NCBI GenBank assembly: GCA_002336085.1
Contig: DDEH01000091.1
Span: 59,583-100,136, forward strand
Length of the DNA stretch: 40,554 nucleotides
Origin: Flavobacteriales bacterium UBA1959
Lineage (GTDB): Bacteria > Bacteroidota > Bacteroidia > Flavobacteriales_D > Sanyastnellaceae
Direction of reading: 5' to 3'
This document shows, in pieces, positions 32,138 to 40,102 of the stretch (the first letter of the stretch is position 1; the number at the start of each line of letters is the position of its first letter). Made by a program: the position numbers and the translations under genes. A model generated the notes under the pieces. It ran no database searches. It was not told where the DNA came from and saw only the letters and a program-made list of their open reading frames with translations.

Positions 32138-32959
32138 ATGGCGAATAGAACGTGGGAGACGATCAAGGAATACGAAGATATTCGGTTTGAATATTGCGAT
32201 CAGGTGGCCAAAATAACCATCGACCGTCCGGAAGTGTACAATGCATTTCGTCCAGAGACGAATATAGAAATGCTGGATGCAATGCACATTTGCAGGGAGC
32301 GCAATGACATTGGTGTCGTAGTATTTACAGGAGAAGGAGACAAGGCGTTTTGCAGCGGTGGGGACCAAAACGTAAAAGGAGTCGGAGGATACATCGGAGA
32401 AGATGGTGTGCCACGGCTGAATGTGCTGGATTTACACAAAGAAATTCGAGCCTTGCCTAAGCCCGTTATTGCCATGGTCAATGGTTATGCAATCGGAGGC
32501 GGCCATGTGTTGCACGTCGTTTGCGATCTGACAATTGCTTCGGAAAATGCCAAATTTGGGCAAACCGGTCCCAAAGTGGGCAGTTTTGACGCCGGATTTG
32601 GCTCCAGTTATCTCGCCCGACATGTGGGCCAGAAAAAGGCACGTGAAATCTGGTTCCTCTGCGAGCAGTATTCGGCCGCCGAGGCTGAGCAGATGGGAAT
32701 GGTCAATGCGGTAGTACCACTTGCGGAACTCGAGGACAAAACAATGCAGTGGTGCTCGACCATGTTAAAGCGCTCGCCCTTGGCACTTCGTATGATCAAA
32801 CGCGGATTGAATGCCGAGCTCGATGGTCAGCGTGGACTGATGGAGTTTGCGGGTGACGCGACTTTGATGTATTACATGATGGAGGAAGCGCAAGAGGGCA
32901 AGAATGCCTTCCTGGAGAAGCGTGATCCGGATTTCCAGAAGTTCCCCAAATTCCCTTGA
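32138..32959 (+). CDS. menB: 1,4-dihydroxy-2-naphthoyl-CoA synthase
   Basis: A 273-residue crotonase-fold enzyme that closes the naphthoate ring from o-succinylbenzoyl-CoA. It has CSGGDQNVKG, MVNGYAIGGGHVLHVVCDLTIASENAKFGQTGPKVGSFDAGFGSSYLARHVGQKKAREIWFLC, and the C-terminal EEAQEGKNAFLEKRDPDF, all close to the E. coli enzyme. The ATG at 32138 is preferred; the 43-residue extension to 32009 is menD sequence in another frame. It lies 11 nt after menD and 7 nt before menA. Confidence 0.95.
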   Translation: MANRTWETIKEYEDIRFEYCDQVAKITIDRPEVYNAFRPETNIEMLDAMHICRERNDIGVVVFTGEGDKAFCSGGDQNVKGVGGYIGEDGVPRLNVLDLHKEIRALPKPVIAMVNGYAIGGGHVLHVVCDLTIASENAKFGQTGPKVGSFDAGFGSSYLARHVGQKKAREIWFLCEQYSAAEAEQMGMVNAVVPLAELEDKTMQWCSTMLKRSPLALRMIKRGLNAELDGQRGLMEFAGDATLMYYMMEEAQEGKNAFLEKRDPDFQKFPKFP

Positions 32960-32966
32960 TACGGCT

Positions 32967-33902
32967 ATGGCCCTGAAAGATTGGATAGAAGCGTCTCGCC
33001 TTCGTACACTTCCGCTTGCCGCGTCCTGCGTGCTTGTGGGGGCTGCTGTGAGCCATCGTCGTGCTCAAGGAATTGACCTGTTGCAGGATCAGTTTTGGAC
33101 TGTTTTTTCTGTAATTCTCGTAACCGTCATCTTGTTGCAAATTCTTTCGAATTGGGCCAATGATTGGGGGGATTTTGAAAATGGTGCGGATGATGCTTCA
33201 CGAACGGATCGAGCTGTAGCCTCGGGCCGGATAAGTCCGGGCGAGATGAAAAAAGCAATCGTTGTACTAGCTGTTTTGTGCTTATTGAGCGGGCTCCTCT
33301 CATTGTTTCTAGCCTTTCAGGCATCGGGATTATTTTCACTTCCGCTGCTATTGCTTTTGATTGGAATTGGAGCAATTGTGGCAGCATTTCGCTACACGGC
33401 AGGAAAAAACCCATATGGATACAAGGGATACGGTGATGCTATGGTCTTTCTCTTCTTTGGATGGATAGGTGTGGGTGGAACAGCTGTCTTGCTCGCGCAT
33501 GAATGGGATATGACGTGGCTCTTGCCAGGTACTTGGTCGGGAGCCATGTGTGTTGCCGTGTTGAATCTGAATAACATGCGCGATCATGTCACGGATGCTG
33601 ATGCCGGAAAACAAACGCTTGTCGTGCGCAATGGATTGCTTTGGGCCAAACGATATCATACGGCTTTGTTCGTCATTGGATGGATGTCTTGGTGGGTTTT
33701 TGCTTTGGTATTGAATCCAGGTGATTGGCGTGGGATGGGATGGATTGCTATTCTGAATGCGGTCCATGTTGCGCACATTTTTCGCGTGATGCGCTTCAAA
33801 AACACTTCAGATTTTGATCCTGAATTGAAGCGAATCGCTTTATCCTCAGCAGTAGTTGCTTTGTTCTTACTGATGGCGCAAACAGGAATCACAGCGCAAT
33901 GA
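32967..33902 (+). CDS. menA: 1,4-dihydroxy-2-naphthoate polyprenyltransferase
   Basis: A 311-residue integral membrane prenyltransferase that joins DHNA to a polyprenyl diphosphate to give demethylmenaquinone. It begins LKDWIEASRLRTLPLAASCVLVG and has the Asp-rich motif NDWGDFENGADDASRTDRA, then YTAGKNPYGYKGYGD and the second motif NLNNMRDHVTDADAGKQTLVVR. About eight or nine hydrophobic segments are visible. The stop overlaps the menC start (ATGA at 33899-33902). Confidence 0.94.
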   Translation: MALKDWIEASRLRTLPLAASCVLVGAAVSHRRAQGIDLLQDQFWTVFSVILVTVILLQILSNWANDWGDFENGADDASRTDRAVASGRISPGEMKKAIVVLAVLCLLSGLLSLFLAFQASGLFSLPLLLLLIGIGAIVAAFRYTAGKNPYGYKGYGDAMVFLFFGWIGVGGTAVLLAHEWDMTWLLPGTWSGAMCVAVLNLNNMRDHVTDADAGKQTLVVRNGLLWAKRYHTALFVIGWMSWWVFALVLNPGDWRGMGWIAILNAVHVAHIFRVMRFKNTSDFDPELKRIALSSAVVALFLLMAQTGITAQ

Positions 33903-34999
33903 TGGGGAAATATTTGGATGTGCAATGGGTGCGGTATGAAATGCATTTCAAAACGCCTGCTAGAACTTCTCGGAATACCCTGACGACCAAGCCTTCTTGG
34001 TTGATCCGAGTCCGAGACGATGAGGGGGCATTGGGATGGGGAGAATGCAGCATAATCCCCGGTCTGAGTCCAGACGAGCCGGCACTAATCGAATCCACCT
34101 TGAATCGTTTGAAGATCCGACGACAAATCGATTTGACATCGATCCCGCATCAATTGCCGGCTTTGCGATTTGCTCTGGAAATGGCGGTTTTAGATTTGAA
34201 AACACCGGGAGTTTTTACTGCATATTCAGGTGATTTCTCAAATGGAAATAGAAGTCTAGAAATCAATGGATTGATTTGGATGGATGGACCGGATGGACTT
34301 ATTGCACAGGCGAATCGCTTGGTCGAAACGGGATTCAAAACGTTGAAGGCGAAAGTCGGGACTATGCCATTTGAACAGGAATTGAATTGGATTCGATCGG
34401 TTCGGTCCGCGGCGCCTAACGTTACCCTTCGTGTCGATGCCAATGGAGCCTTTTCGAAGTCAGAACTTGGATGGAGTCCTCTTGATAAATTGAAGGCCCT
34501 TGCTGAGCTTGGTCTGCATAGCATCGAACAACCATTGGTCGCTGATGATCATGTGGGATTGGCTGAGTTGTGCAGAATTAGTCCGCTTCCGATAGCGCTT
34601 GATGAATCGTTGATTGGTGTAATGAAGGATCAGCAAGGTGAGCTGCTTGATGCAGTATGTCCAGATTACTTGGTCTTGAAGCCAAGCCTTCTCGGTGGTT
34701 TCTCTGCTTCTCAGTATTGGATTTCTGAGGCTGAGCGCAGGGGAATTGGGTGGTGGGTGACTTCCGCATTGGAAACGAATGTTGGCCTCAATGCTATCGC
34801 ACAGTGGACAGCCAATGGAATCCAATCCGAAAGCAAGCTGATGCCTCAAGGCCTTGGCACAGGGGCGCTCTTTACCAATAATATTTCAGGGCCATTGGAC
34901 GTGAAAAATGGATTTTTGTCTGCGAGTGGAAATGAAGAATGGGAAGCGCCTGAATTGGGTGGGGCAAGCGAATGTTTAGAAGCCAATCTTTCTCCATGA
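33899..34999 (+). CDS. menC: o-succinylbenzoate synthase
   Basis: A 366-residue enolase-superfamily enzyme that dehydrates SHCHC to o-succinylbenzoate. The pattern is intact: LKAKVG with the catalytic Lys, RVDANGAF, SIEQPL, IALDESL and LVLKPSLLGGF, the Asp/Glu/Asp metal ligands and second Lys. It begins in the menA stop (ATG at 33899, or the next ATG at 33902). It ends within the menE start. Confidence 0.92.
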   Translation: MMGKYLDVQWVRYEMHFKTPARTSRNTLTTKPSWLIRVRDDEGALGWGECSIIPGLSPDEPALIESTLNRLKIRRQIDLTSIPHQLPALRFALEMAVLDLKTPGVFTAYSGDFSNGNRSLEINGLIWMDGPDGLIAQANRLVETGFKTLKAKVGTMPFEQELNWIRSVRSAAPNVTLRVDANGAFSKSELGWSPLDKLKALAELGLHSIEQPLVADDHVGLAELCRISPLPIALDESLIGVMKDQQGELLDAVCPDYLVLKPSLLGGFSASQYWISEAERRGIGWWVTSALETNVGLNAIAQWTANGIQSESKLMPQGLGTGALFTNNISGPLDVKNGFLSASGNEEWEAPELGGASECLEANLSP

Positions 35000-36027
35000 A
35001 CGCTCGAATTCACATGGCAGGAAAATGGTGGCCGCTGCAACCGGATCATTTGGATGGAATGAAAGCGGCTTGTGCCGAGTCATGGGAATATGAGGTAGTT
35101 GATGCTCTTGCCGAGTGGTGGTCAGAGGAAACAAATATTGTTTCTCTGACTTCGGGTTCGACAGGAATGCCTAAGTCAATTCATCATAACAAAAAAGCAA
35201 TCGAGGCCAGTGCCTTGAGAACTATTCAGTTTTTTGGATTGACGGACCAACCGGTAGCCAGTTTGGTGATGCCTGCTCGATATATAGGGGGGAAGATGAT
35301 GCTCATAAGAGCGCTTATCGGAGGCTGGGACTTGCGTGTGGTAAAACCCGCTGTTGTTCCATTTCTTCAGCCTGCGCCAGATTTTGTTGCCATGACCGTC
35401 TCCCAAGCGTCATCACTCATCGACAAAGACCCAAGTGTATGGAAAGAATTAAAATTGGTGCTGTTGGGAGGAAGCCCCGTGGATGATGATTTGGTGAAAA
35501 GGATGCCTGCGGGCCCCAAAGTCTTTGAGTCATTCGGAATGACGGAGACCATCAGTCATTTTGCATTGCGTCAGTTGGCGCCTCAGAAAGCAGAGCTCTT
35601 CACCTGCTTGAAAGGTTTCCAGGTGCGTTCCAGCCTTCACCAAGCGCTGGTGGTCGTGTTTCCAGACGGTACTGAATTGGCCACCAATGACGCCGTTGAA
35701 ATACGAAGTGTCACGACCTTTCGTTGGCTCGGCCGTTTGGATGATGTGATCAATTCAGGCGGTATCAAAATTCACCCGTCGCAGGTTGAAGCCTTATTGT
35801 CATCGTTGATTGACCTTCCTTTCAAGGTCTATGGGGAGCCGCACCCGCAATGGGGCAATCAATTGGTGATTCGGGTCCATGCAGACGCAGCGCCGTCCAA
35901 TGCCGCTGAACTTGAAGCGCAATGGATGGCATGGGCCATGGCCAATTTGCCTCCCTACCATGCTCCCAAACGCATCGAATGGAAACGAATCAATCAAACA
36001 GCCTCAGGCAAATGGCTGCGTCCTTAA
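34996..36027 (+). CDS. menE: o-succinylbenzoate-CoA ligase (short form)
   Basis: A 343-residue adenylate-forming ligase, shorter than the 450-residue E. coli enzyme because it lacks much of the N-terminal subdomain, as in other Bacteroidota. It has the P-loop LTSGSTGMPKSIHH, ESFGMTET, WLGRLDDVINSGGIKIHPSQVEALL and the terminal TASGKWLRP with the adenylation Lys. The ATG at 34996 overlaps the menC stop; an ATG at 34972 is possible. rdgB follows directly. Confidence 0.92.
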   Translation: MNARIHMAGKWWPLQPDHLDGMKAACAESWEYEVVDALAEWWSEETNIVSLTSGSTGMPKSIHHNKKAIEASALRTIQFFGLTDQPVASLVMPARYIGGKMMLIRALIGGWDLRVVKPAVVPFLQPAPDFVAMTVSQASSLIDKDPSVWKELKLVLLGGSPVDDDLVKRMPAGPKVFESFGMTETISHFALRQLAPQKAELFTCLKGFQVRSSLHQALVVVFPDGTELATNDAVEIRSVTTFRWLGRLDDVINSGGIKIHPSQVEALLSSLIDLPFKVYGEPHPQWGNQLVIRVHADAAPSNAAELEAQWMAWAMANLPPYHAPKRIEWKRINQTASGKWLRP

Positions 36028-36035
36028 ATGGGCAT

Positions 36036-36043
36036 TATTTTTA
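36036..36043 (+). promoter_or_regulatory. Candidate box before rdgB (TATTTTTA)
   Basis: TATTTTTA, the same octamer as before the DUF3127 gene, ends 5 nt before the ATG at 36049. It supports the internal start. No -33 element is visible. Confidence 0.25.
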
Positions 36044-36048
36044 CGATT

Positions 36049-36663
36049 ATGAATGAATCCAATCCCAGTGAATTGCCTGTTTTGGTTTTTGCTACACACA
36101 ATCCCAATAAGGCCCAAGAAGTGCAACGGATGCTGGGAAGCGCATTTCGCATTCAAACCCTGACGGACATTGGATGCCACGAAGAGATTTCAGAAACGGC
36201 CACAGATTTGAAAGGGAATGCGTTGATCAAGGCTCAGTACGTCTCTGAGGTTTATGGGTTGGACTGCTTTGCGGACGATACGGGACTTGAGGTTGATGCC
36301 TTGAATGGTGCGCCAGGAGTCAGAACCGCACGTTATGCCGGTGAAAATTCGGATGCCCAAGCCAATATGAGAAAGTTGCTTTTGGCCATGTCTAAAATAC
36401 CAGATTTAGAGCGTTCTGCGCGGTTTAGAACCACGATATGCCTCATTCGAGGTGGAGATGTGACGTACATCGAAGGCACGTGTGAGGGAAGCATTGCTCT
36501 GAATCAAAGTGGTGCCCAAGGATTTGGCTACGACCCTGTATTCATTCCTCAAGGGGAATCGGTCACATTTGCTGAAATGACAGGAACTTCGAAAAATGAA
36601 ATCAGCCACCGTGGAAAAGCCATCCGATTTATGGTGGGTGAATTGTTGGGAAAGTCCTCATGA
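36049..36663 (+). CDS. rdgB: Non-canonical purine NTP pyrophosphatase (XTP/dITPase)
   Basis: A 204-residue Ham1/RdgB enzyme that removes dITP and XTP from the nucleotide pool. It has VFATHNPNKAQEVQRML, DLKGNALIKAQYVSEVYGLDCFADDTGLEVDALNGAPGVRTARYAG, and the GFGYDPVFIPQG and SHRGKAIRF motifs. An upstream ATG at 36028 directly after menE would add 7 residues; either is possible. Its co-location with men genes seems to be a matter of operon packing. Confidence 0.93.
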   Translation: MNESNPSELPVLVFATHNPNKAQEVQRMLGSAFRIQTLTDIGCHEEISETATDLKGNALIKAQYVSEVYGLDCFADDTGLEVDALNGAPGVRTARYAGENSDAQANMRKLLLAMSKIPDLERSARFRTTICLIRGGDVTYIEGTCEGSIALNQSGAQGFGYDPVFIPQGESVTFAEMTGTSKNEISHRGKAIRFMVGELLGKSS

Positions 36664-36718
36664 TTCAGGTTTCACAGTCAAAAGTTGTCGCATATTTGCC
36701 TCTGAAAAGGGATAACGC

Positions 36719-37672
36719 ATGAATTACCTCGATTTCGAAGAACCAATTCGACAGTTGCGTGAGCAACTCACACAAGCGCAGGAGCTGCAGAAAACTAGTG
36801 ATGTGGACATGGCCAACTTGGTCGAGGATCTCGAGTCTAAGATCCGAGAGGTCACGGCCAATATTTACTCGGAACTGACTGCATGGCAACGTGTTCAAGT
36901 CAGTCGTCACCCCGATCGCCCGTATACTTTGAGTTACATTGAGGCCATCACCGATGGTCAATTCATGGAGTTGCACGGTGATCGCACGGTCAAGGATGAC
37001 AAAGCGATGGTAGGCGGATTTGGCTTCATCGATGACCAAAGTGTCATGTTCATTGGCCAGCAAAAAGGAGTGAACACCAAAATGCGTCAATACCGGAATT
37101 TCGGAATGGCCAATCCAGAGGGATACCGCAAAGCGTTGCGCCTGATGAAACTCGCCGAGAAATTCAATCGCCCAATTGTCACTTTGATTGATACTCCCGG
37201 CGCATATCCAGGACTTGAGGCGGAAGAGCGCGGTCAAGGAGAAGCTATTGCTCGGAATTTGATTGAAATGTGCCAGCTAAAAGTTCCTGTGATTTGCATC
37301 GTCATCGGTGAAGGAGCATCGGGAGGCGCTTTGGGCATTGGTATTGGAGACCGCGTGCTCATGCTTGAAAACACATGGTACAGTGTCATCAGTCCGGAAT
37401 CTTGCTCCTCCATCCTTTGGAGGAATTGGGAGCATAAAATGGAAGCTGCTGAGGCCTTAAATCTGACCAGTGAGAACATGCAGGAACTCGGTTTGGTGGA
37501 CGGAATTATTCCCGAACCGCTTGGAGGCGCGCATTCCGATCCTGATGCGATGTTTAAGCAGGTCAAAAAAGAAATAAAAAAACACCTTTCGAAGTTGATT
37601 CCAATGCACGCGGACAAGCGCGTGGAGCGTCGAATTAGGAAGTTCTCATCAATGGGCGTCGTCAATAGCTGA
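36719..37672 (+). CDS. accA: Acetyl-CoA carboxylase carboxyltransferase, alpha subunit
   Basis: A 317-residue subunit that, with AccD (not in this window), transfers CO2 from biotin to acetyl-CoA to make malonyl-CoA. It has the coiled N-terminus LDFEEPIRQLREQL, then AWQRVQVSRHPDRPYTLSYI, FGMANPEGYRKALRLMKLAEKFNRPIVTLIDTPGAYPG, EGASGGALGIG and LENTWYSVISPE(S/G)C-type sequence. A weak Shine-Dalgarno (AAAAGG) lies 9 nt before the ATG and CATATTTG lies 20 nt before it. Confidence 0.96.
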   Translation: MNYLDFEEPIRQLREQLTQAQELQKTSDVDMANLVEDLESKIREVTANIYSELTAWQRVQVSRHPDRPYTLSYIEAITDGQFMELHGDRTVKDDKAMVGGFGFIDDQSVMFIGQQKGVNTKMRQYRNFGMANPEGYRKALRLMKLAEKFNRPIVTLIDTPGAYPGLEAEERGQGEAIARNLIEMCQLKVPVICIVIGEGASGGALGIGIGDRVLMLENTWYSVISPESCSSILWRNWEHKMEAAEALNLTSENMQELGLVDGIIPEPLGGAHSDPDAMFKQVKKEIKKHLSKLIPMHADKRVERRIRKFSSMGVVNS

Positions 37673-37690
37673 GGGTGTCCAAGGTTTGCT

Positions 37691-37698
37691 TAGTTTTG
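37691..37698 (+). promoter_or_regulatory. Candidate -7 box for the TPR lipoprotein gene (TAGTTTTG)
   Basis: TAGTTTTG exactly matches TAnnTTTG and ends 30 nt before the ATG at 37729, giving a short leader. No TTG lies at the proper distance upstream. Confidence 0.4.
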
Positions 37699-37728
37699 TC
37701 ACGAAATTGAAGATTCACAACATACAGT

Positions 37729-39441
37729 ATGAATAATAACGTTTACACCTGGAAGATGCCCTTCGCGGCTATTTTGACTTCCCTGATTTTCTTTGTCGGA
37801 TGCGCTGGACTTGGAAGCATGGACAAAGAAAAGGAGGCTTTGGGCCTCGAATCATCTCCGGACCCTCTCATTTTGAGAGGAGACCAAGTAGAACTGAAAA
37901 TTGAAGGAAAATTTCCTCCGAAGTACTTTGCCAAAAAAGTGAGCATTGAAGCCACACCTGTTTTGGTTTGGGAAGGCGGGAGTGCTCCTTTCGATACGCA
38001 AGGTTTCCAAGGTGAGGAAGCGGCAGGGAATTACAAGGTTATCCCGTTTGAGAATGGAAAGGCCTTCACCTATGAAGCGTCGGTTCCTTTTGATCCGGCA
38101 ATGGAGGATGCAGGTGAATTAACCGTCCGAATCTCCGGTACCAAAGGCAGCAAAACAGTCGATTTTGACCCTATTGTCATTGGAGCGGGTGTAATTACTA
38201 CGCCACTGATGGTTCAGTCTGATGACCGGTTTATTTTGTCAAAGCATAAGTTTAAGCGCGTCTTAAGTTTCAATGAGGCAGCGACAGTGAACTACATGAA
38301 GAGTTCATCAGCCGTGCGTTCTGGAGAGTTGCGGGACGATGATTGGAAGGCCTTGAAGGCCTTGATCGCGCTGGCCAATGAGGCCGACAGCGTGACCATC
38401 ACTGGAACGTCGATCGAAGCTTACGCATCGCCTGAAGGAGAAATTACCTTGAATGAGGACTTGGCGAGTGACCGTGCGTCATCTGCAGCAAATGCCTTGA
38501 CCCGTGAAATGAAGCGGAAGAAGATGACAACGGATGAGGCGTTTTTCAGTTTGGTTCCGAAGGGAGAAGATTGGAGTGGCTTCAAATCGCTGATGAGCGC
38601 TTCATCAATAGAAGACAAGAATTTAATCTTGCGCGTTTTGGAGATGTATAGCGATAAGAACAAGCGTGAAGAAGAGATTCGCAACATTGCGAAGACGTAC
38701 AAAGAAATCGAGAAAGAGATACTGCCTGCTCTGCGACGTTCCCAAATGTCCGTGGCTTATGATGTTGAGGGCTACACCGATGAAGAGTTGATGGATTTGA
38801 GCATGAGCAATGCTGATACACTCACAGTAGAGGAGCTGCTTTTTTCAGCGACTTTGTTCGAGGACATGAATGACAAGCTTTCGGTTTATCAGTCAACAGC
38901 GCGTGTGCACGCCGGAGATTACCGTGGGCACAACAATGCAGGTTGGTGTTTGGCTCAAATGGGCCGAATGAGCCAGGCGTGGGAGCTGTTCAATGCGGCT
39001 CTTGAGTTAGGGCGAAGCAAAGAGGTGGTAAACAACGTGGCAGCTATTACCCGCAAGGACGGAAACGTTGATGACGCTATGGCGTTGCTCAATGAAGCTG
39101 CTGGAGCCGGTCCAGAGGTTGGTTACAATAAGGGCATCATTCTCATCCAGAAAGGTGATTATCCTTCGGCAATATCCAACATGGGACGCGAGAGTACGGT
39201 CAATGTAGCGCTCGCTAAGATGCTCAACGGTGATGCCTCTGCTGCGAAGACGACATTAGAGAATTCTAGCGATGATAGTGCTGCTGCTAGTTACATTATG
39301 GCCATTGCTTGTGCACGATTAAAGGATGCGAGCGGTGCGAAGAAGTACCTTGCTGAGGCGTTGGCAAAGAATCCAAGTATGCGCTCCAAGGCCGATCGTG
39401 ATCTCGAATTCCGAGACGTGCGTTCCGAGATGGGAATGTGA
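37729..39441 (+). CDS. TPR-containing lipoprotein with OmpA-like segment
   Basis: A 570-residue outer-membrane lipoprotein. The signal ends FFVGC with lipid-anchored Cys25. Residues about 40-170 are beta-rich. Around 235-270 the sequence SIEAYASPEGEITLNEDLASDRASSA is typical of the peptidoglycan-binding OmpA C-domain, where xGxAxPxGxxxxNxxLSxxRA is usual. From about 365 to 555 come helical repeats of the TPR type (YRGHNNAGWCLAQMGRMSQAWELFNAALEL). It resembles large TPR/OmpA lipoproteins of Bacteroidota of unknown exact role, perhaps envelope tethering. A strong terminator follows. Confidence 0.8.
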   Translation: MNNNVYTWKMPFAAILTSLIFFVGCAGLGSMDKEKEALGLESSPDPLILRGDQVELKIEGKFPPKYFAKKVSIEATPVLVWEGGSAPFDTQGFQGEEAAGNYKVIPFENGKAFTYEASVPFDPAMEDAGELTVRISGTKGSKTVDFDPIVIGAGVITTPLMVQSDDRFILSKHKFKRVLSFNEAATVNYMKSSSAVRSGELRDDDWKALKALIALANEADSVTITGTSIEAYASPEGEITLNEDLASDRASSAANALTREMKRKKMTTDEAFFSLVPKGEDWSGFKSLMSASSIEDKNLILRVLEMYSDKNKREEEIRNIAKTYKEIEKEILPALRRSQMSVAYDVEGYTDEELMDLSMSNADTLTVEELLFSATLFEDMNDKLSVYQSTARVHAGDYRGHNNAGWCLAQMGRMSQAWELFNAALELGRSKEVVNNVAAITRKDGNVDDAMALLNEAAGAGPEVGYNKGIILIQKGDYPSAISNMGRESTVNVALAKMLNGDASAAKTTLENSSDDSAAASYIMAIACARLKDASGAKKYLAEALAKNPSMRSKADRDLEFRDVRSEMGM

Positions 39442-39462
39442 TTATAAAATTTCAAGCATTTG

Positions 39463-39489
39463 AAAAAGCCCCGGAAACGGGGCTTTTTT
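39463..39489. terminator. Bidirectional intrinsic terminator
   Basis: A5 - GCCCCG - GAAA - CGGGGC - T6: a perfect 6-bp GC stem (39468-39473 with 39478-39483) with a GAAA tetraloop and A/T flanks. It ends the lipoprotein gene and may also stop transcripts from the RNA methyltransferase gene. Confidence 0.92.
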
Positions 39490-39514
39490 GTTTACCGGCT
39501 TGATTTTACTTTCG
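39487..39514 (+). promoter_or_regulatory. Candidate promoter behind the terminator (TTTG-16-TACTTTCG)
   Basis: TTTG at 39487-39490 and TACTTTCG at 39507-39514 are separated by 16 nt. The octamer ends 4 nt (CACC) before an ATG at 39519, the same geometry as etfB and menD. Confidence 0.4.
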
Positions 39515-39518
39515 CACC

Positions 39519-39590
39519 ATGCAATACAATCATAGAATTTCGGAGAATCGGATCGTGAGCCGATTGATTTCTGTGCGAATTGTTCAATAA
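39519..39590 (+). CDS. Possible 23-residue micro-ORF
   Basis: ATG at 39519 opens 23 codons ending TAA at 39590; the peptide is basic (MQYNHRISENRIVSRLISV then RIVQ). It overlaps the stop codon of the convergent RNA methyltransferase gene. A hairpin AATCGG/CCGATT lies inside it (39546-39551 with 39560-39565). The only support is the promoter-like context, so this could equally be the start of a small antisense RNA. Confidence 0.25.
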   Translation: MQYNHRISENRIVSRLISVRIVQ

Positions 39591-40102
39591 GGGAACCCCA
39601 TTTTTCGGGCAGCTTCCCATAAGATGATGCCGCCGCAAACACTCACATTGAGACTTTGTTTTGCGCCGAATTGGGGGATTTCAATTACGACATCGCAGAG
39701 TTCAATGGTCTGATTATCAACGCCTCTTACCTCATTTCCGAATACAAATGCCCAAGATTCATGTGGCGTAGGAATCCAATCTTCTAGTGCAACGCTGGAC
39801 TCCGACTGTTCGATTGCGGCTATTTTGAATCCCTGATGTCTCAGTTCTTCAATGGCCAACGCCGCGGTTTCATGCCCTTGCCAAGGAACGTACTCAGATG
39901 AGCCCAATGCGCTCTTCAAGATGTCGCGATGGGGAGGATGCGCAGTGTATCCGCATAGTTCGACTGCTTCGATGCGAAAGGCATCACCACTTCGAAAGAA
40001 TGCACCGACGTTCAATCCTGACCGAATGTTTTCTAAGACCACCCGAACAGGAAGCTTTTTCGCTTCTGCATAATCCTCTGCGGTTGTTTTGTTTGTGTTC
40101 AC
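39584..40102 (-). CDS. SpoU/TrmH-family RNA 2'-O-methyltransferase
   Basis: A 172-residue SPOUT methyltransferase with a trefoil-knot SAM site. It has VLENIRSGLNVGAFFRSGDAFRIEAVELCGYT (motif 1), VFGNEVRGVDNQTIELCD (motif 2) and IPQFGAKQSLNVSVCGGIILWEA (motif 3). The target, rRNA or tRNA, is not readable. It starts with GTG at 40102, overlapping the uvrB stop (GTGA), so translation is coupled to uvrB. It lacks the N-terminal substrate-binding domain of the larger family members. Confidence 0.88.
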   Translation of the reverse strand: MNTNKTTAEDYAEAKKLPVRVVLENIRSGLNVGAFFRSGDAFRIEAVELCGYTAHPPHRDILKSALGSSEYVPWQGHETAALAIEELRHQGFKIAAIEQSESSVALEDWIPTPHESWAFVFGNEVRGVDNQTIELCDVVIEIPQFGAKQSLNVSVCGGIILWEAARKMGFPY

